Assembly: GCA_964574815.1 (NCBI GenBank)
Contig: CAZNPL010000029.1
Location: 1-64,000 of the forward strand
Source: CAZNPL01 sp964574815
Lineage (GTDB): Bacteria; Planctomycetota; Phycisphaerae; UBA1845
Direction: 5' to 3'
DNA: 64,000 bases
Shown: positions 61,701 to 64,000 of the stretch, piece after piece
Layout: every line of letters starts with the position of its first letter
How positions within the stretch are numbered: position 1 is the stretch's first letter
The notes under the pieces: model-generated
What the model was told of the DNA's origin: nothing
What the model saw: only the letters and a program-made list of their open reading frames with translations
The model's database searches: none
Made by a program: the position numbers and the translations under genes

Positions 61701-62024
61701 AACAAAAGACTGATTGCCGGCATGTCCACCGCCGAGGCCATCCGTGAGGCCTGCCGTCTTCGCTTTCGTCCCGTCATTCTGACCACGCTGACCACTGTCC
61801 TGGGGTTACTGCCGCTCGCTTTGGGGTGGGGTGGCACGAGCAAGATCTGGTCTCCATTCGCCTCCAGTTTCGCATGGGGCTTGGCCTTCTCGACCGTTCT
61901 GACGCTGATCATCGAGCCGGCCTTCTACCACATTGTGCAGGATGTGGTCAGCCTCCTGCGAAAGCGGAGGGAAGCTCCCGCACGCCAACCCGAACCAGCC
62001 GAGGCCGCTGCTCCCCCCATATGA
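58758..62024 (+). CDS. RND family efflux pump permease (AcrB/MdtB-like)
   Basis: The 1088-residue protein is a full-length RND pump: an N-terminal membrane helix (LMNLMFIVLIFAGVLVI), two large periplasmic loops, and the membrane proton-relay helix GMIVDDAIVVLEN with D422 and D423. The second half repeats the first (GVIVNDSIVMLDFVNKR). It exports small molecules using the proton gradient. The substrate is unknown. It is encoded with its adaptor. Its last 77 bases overlap the 3' end of the convergent glycosyltransferase gene. Confidence 0.95.
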   Translation: MNEHDSTSRSTGLGRTTLARFALDQSVLMNLMFIVLIFAGVLVIDIMPVDVYPDVDLDEATIDTFWPGASAEDVERLITDRIEDEIEDIRGISRINSDSKADASHIRIKFREDLSDTELDAAFRQLRAAVDRVVDLPPEAEKPLVTRISLGEIFPLLWVVVENFGGVDEGVLHDIILALKPMLRDIPGVAKVDDKLIRERELHIQVDRDAIRKLGMTLDDVAAVLQQYNRTVPSGTLPEPRGEYSVRATGEVGEPVEFGDIAVRKDPQGGHVYLRDIATIKEAFERKRFFARLNGHECKALGIAKTLEADSRHVARQVRETIDAFQERLSPGIRSAVRVTTCLDSSDIIRSRIRILLKNLLTGVGLVFLTLWVVIGLRNSLLALIGIPFSFLCALILMHLLGVTINAVSLFALVLCSGMIVDDAIVVLENIYRHMEMGRLAEAEGRSRPPLREAIINGADEVMWPVISSSATTIVAFLPMLIMGGTTGKFFSIIPKTVTVVLLASLVECLLMVPVHYHAFGPRGRWRRQDDRAPRAGWMRAGLLEMFISWYDRVLAGVLRYRYLAPLPLLGLGFLTWCVAPLLAVNLFPSDFQLVAVDIKSWDEASLDQTGAAARPLEEIVLSLGPRYVKSALGAFGMIATDDNEALSRNNIAQLQVQLADTEEVTADPDVVANQIRDAIQAYVDANPDSGVQSFRVWTPQDGPPIGKPVAIRIETNDLSAAKRLSEKYKYRLAQLDGVFGVTDDLDFGPKQINLRLNEDIASAHQLTQPHLSRALRTANDGLVVSTFKDTRTGEDLDVRLLFDEAYRRELEDLLDIRIRTPGGYIVRLADVSELDMSQGYASIPHHNGKRVVTVTAEVDTDRTTAHAVNTLIREEFQPILASVPNVRVTYGGQYEETVASFDSLFRAYAIAMVIVYMLLATQFRSYAQPFVVMLTVPFACVGVVAGLLFSDYPFTIMTFIAIVGLTGVIVNDSIVMLDFVNKRLIAGMSTAEAIREACRLRFRPVILTTLTTVLGLLPLALGWGGTSKIWSPFASSFAWGLAFSTVLTLIIEPAFYHIVQDVVSLLRKRREAPARQPEPAEAAAPPI

Positions 62025-63717
62025 CGTCGTAAATCGTCCGCAGGTGTTCGTTGTCCCAGGTGAACAACAGGATGCGTTCATCTTCCAGCGGGGCGGGCAG
62101 CTTGAACTCCAGAACCGTCACATCCTTCCGCAGATCGGGCACCACGAGCAGCTCCAGATCAAGCCGCCGGGCCGACTGGGCCAGAAGCGACGGTCTCGAA
62201 AACATCAAAAAACGCTCGAGGAAGCTCCGAAAAAACAGTCCGCCCTCGCGAACGATCCGGATCGACGCCGGGCCGGTGCGGTACATAACGTCTTGTGCCT
62301 GATGCAGAAAATTCGGAGCCAGCGTCAGTGCACCAGCCGTGATGTCCTCCCGCCCATATTTCAGGCGCACGCCCTGAGTAAAGCCCACCGCATTCAAGGG
62401 ACATTGGCCGACCACGAAAATGTAGGCATCCTTCGGGGGATTCGGCTCGGCAGCCATGAGGTCTTCGTAAACACCCTCACCCACGTTTCCGATGCGCCAC
62501 GCGAGCATGTGCTCGGGAATCAGAATCGCCAGGGCGATAAGCGCGATCGCCCAGCCCGCCCGACGCAACCGGCGAAGACGCATGACGTCGCCGGCGAACT
62601 GTTCCGTCAGGCCGGCCGCGACACTCGCGCCCATCAGCGCCACTCCGGCCAACGGCAGGTAGGCGTTGCGCTCACCCGGCATGGCCATGAGCGCCGGAGC
62701 CGTGAACAGGACGGTGACCAGCAGGCCCAGGCAGAATGGCGGCTTACCGCGGGACACGCGCCAACTGCCGATCACGACCGCCAGGGCGGCGAGCGTGATC
62801 ACCACGAGTAGCCCGGGGTAGCGCGACCAGAAGGCATCAATGTAGATCGCGTCGATCTGAATCAGAAAGACCAGATCAAGCACGTACTGCGAGAAGTTCC
62901 ACAGGATAATACCAAGGGCTGACGGCGAGGACAGATCCACGCCGTACGGAGGCGGCAGCGTGCCCAATCCGCCGAAAAGTCGGAGACGTACCACCAGATA
63001 CGCCAGGGCGACAAAACCGAAGGCGGTGAATGCGGCAAGGAGTTGCCCCGTAGGACGCTTATGCGTTCCTCTGCGCCGGTGAAGCCACTCGTAAGCCACC
63101 AGAACCACCGGCAGAATCAAAGCCGTCTCCTTGCTGTTCAGCCCCAGTGCAAAAAGTGCGATAGAGGCGGCGAACCATGCCCCGCCGTGTCGTTGCCAGT
63201 TCAAATAGGCCAGCAGCGAACCCAGCACGCAGGTGCAGACCAGTAGGTCGAACCGGCCGGACACCCACAGCATCGCCTCCATGTGTGCCGGGTGGATTGC
63301 GAATATGCCGGCGGCCACCAGCGCCCAGCGACCGCTTTCAAAAAAACGCCCCGCCAACCGCCAGACAAGCCACGTGCACAACAGATGTAGAAGAAGATTC
63401 GTTAGGTGGAAGCCGAACGGGTTCAGTCCCCATAGTCGGTACTCCGCCGCGAATGTCAGAATGGCGAAAGGGCGATAGAATGGAAGCAGGCCTTCGGGAG
63501 TCCACCAGACCCCGCTGGCTGTCTCGTCCATCGTGGCCGTTGAGAACAGCCCGGGAACAGCCCGCCACGACAAATCGTCTACCGAGTCGAGATACACGTA
63601 GTCATCGATGAAAAACGGGTTGAAGAGGCTTGGCGAGTGGATCAAGGCAACGAACAACAGCAGCCAGGTAACTGGGGTGAACGGTATGGTCGCCCCGTGG
63701 ACGGCTTCGGTTTTCAT
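61948..63717 (-). CDS. GT-C type membrane glycosyltransferase
   Basis: The protein of about 589 residues starts at ATG 63717 or 63735 (neither has a good Shine-Dalgarno). It has about ten membrane helices. The first luminal/periplasmic loop contains FFIDDYVYLD with D38-D39, the acidic pair typical of GT-C enzymes that use polyprenyl-phosphate sugars. HPAHMEAMLWVSGRFD and LNSKETALILP match the dolichyl-mannosyltransferase-like TMTC/PMT group. It ends in a soluble C-terminal region of about 150 residues. It overlaps the RND pump gene by 77 bases tail to tail. Confidence 0.82.
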   Translation of the reverse strand: MKTEAVHGATIPFTPVTWLLLFVALIHSPSLFNPFFIDDYVYLDSVDDLSWRAVPGLFSTATMDETASGVWWTPEGLLPFYRPFAILTFAAEYRLWGLNPFGFHLTNLLLHLLCTWLVWRLAGRFFESGRWALVAAGIFAIHPAHMEAMLWVSGRFDLLVCTCVLGSLLAYLNWQRHGGAWFAASIALFALGLNSKETALILPVVLVAYEWLHRRRGTHKRPTGQLLAAFTAFGFVALAYLVVRLRLFGGLGTLPPPYGVDLSSPSALGIILWNFSQYVLDLVFLIQIDAIYIDAFWSRYPGLLVVITLAALAVVIGSWRVSRGKPPFCLGLLVTVLFTAPALMAMPGERNAYLPLAGVALMGASVAAGLTEQFAGDVMRLRRLRRAGWAIALIALAILIPEHMLAWRIGNVGEGVYEDLMAAEPNPPKDAYIFVVGQCPLNAVGFTQGVRLKYGREDITAGALTLAPNFLHQAQDVMYRTGPASIRIVREGGLFFRSFLERFLMFSRPSLLAQSARRLDLELLVVPDLRKDVTVLEFKLPAPLEDERILLFTWDNEHLRTIYDVIWGEQRPRLVRVGVRELPSAFAGG

Positions 63718-64000
63718 TGCTGTAAAGCGAGCCATGATCGAAAAGGCGTCCGTTTGGTTCTCGCTCAGTACTTCGGGGCGCGTCAGGGAGAGACCACCAA
63801 GGCGGAGAATTATCCCGCCCGAAGGTTTTTGAGACAAGCCCGGCAAGCGCCCGCTGCGCGGCTCCGTTCAGGACCGATAAGTCGCTGTCGTGGCTGTAGT
63901 TGGGGGGCTACGGTCGGGACGCCGCCCGCGGCGCACGTCCATCAGCGGAGTCTGCGCGCGGGAATTTTCCGCCGCGGCTTTACTCCATAGCGAACTGAAA

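Noticed and set aside
63847..64000. Open frame at the right edge of the window
   Set aside because: It has no ribosome site, no recognisable motif and an arginine-rich shadow-type composition; I see no gene in this stretch.

Overview
The window is GC-rich (roughly 60% or more) and almost fully coding. It most probably comes from a planctomycete, perhaps near the Phycisphaerae. The support is the combination of family signatures: secreted proteins with an FTYQG opening and GNVGIGT-type fibre repeats, ACCLPDGxC cysteine repeats, dockerin-like D-x-N/D-x-DG tails, a C-terminal zinc ribbon reading CxxCxYDLTGN…CPECG, paired ECF sigma factor and Ser/Thr kinase-TPR genes, BlaI/M56 pairs and a long SpoVG. 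No rRNA, tRNA, CRISPR array, transposase or phage core gene was seen.

Layout. 1-678 is non-coding and carries arrays of degenerate 8-mers. 679-3488 holds a secreted M28 (glutamate carboxypeptidase II-like) peptidase and a small zinc-ribbon membrane protein. 3638-7001 (minus) is an ECF sigma factor with a Ser/Thr kinase. Diverging from it, 7200-18075 (plus) is a tandemly duplicated two-gene cassette: fibre-like protein plus giant repeat protein, twice. 18092-29446 (minus) is a six-gene run: BlaI repressor, M56 sensor peptidase, TPR protein, ExbB, ExbD, and a large PD40 protein. 29581-31855 contains a membrane protein, moaC and a polyprenyl diphosphate synthase. 31878-35467 (minus) is a second sigma/kinase pair, again diverging from a fibre-like gene (35718), followed by an extracellular nuclease/sphingomyelinase-fold protein and a dockerin protein.

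40234-48117 is mostly housekeeping: spoVG-ispE, an orphan gene, trmB, a YggS-type PLP protein, folD behind an M48 protease, and a helical exported protein. 48497-54958 is an exopolysaccharide operon: Wza-like lipoprotein, Wzz-like co-polymerase, tyrosine kinase, glycosyltransferase, PIG-L deacetylase, unknown. 55011-57165 (minus) is a KAS III-like synthase followed by an SDR reductase. 57587-62024 is an RND efflux adaptor and pump, whose 3' end overlaps a convergent GT-C membrane glycosyltransferase gene (to about 63717).

Three themes stand out. First, the sigma-kinase pair next to a divergent secreted fibre gene occurs twice. Second, the ExbB/ExbD operon ends in a PD40 protein whose third membrane helix carries the TonB-type SxxxH pattern followed by a long Pro-rich region, so it may be a fused TonB-like energy transducer, and it lies downstream of a BlaI/M56 pair with a clear operator-overlapped promoter. 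Third, FolD has replacements at three positions known to be important in bifunctional enzymes, suggesting altered catalysis. All functional statements are from sequence reading; no database search was possible.
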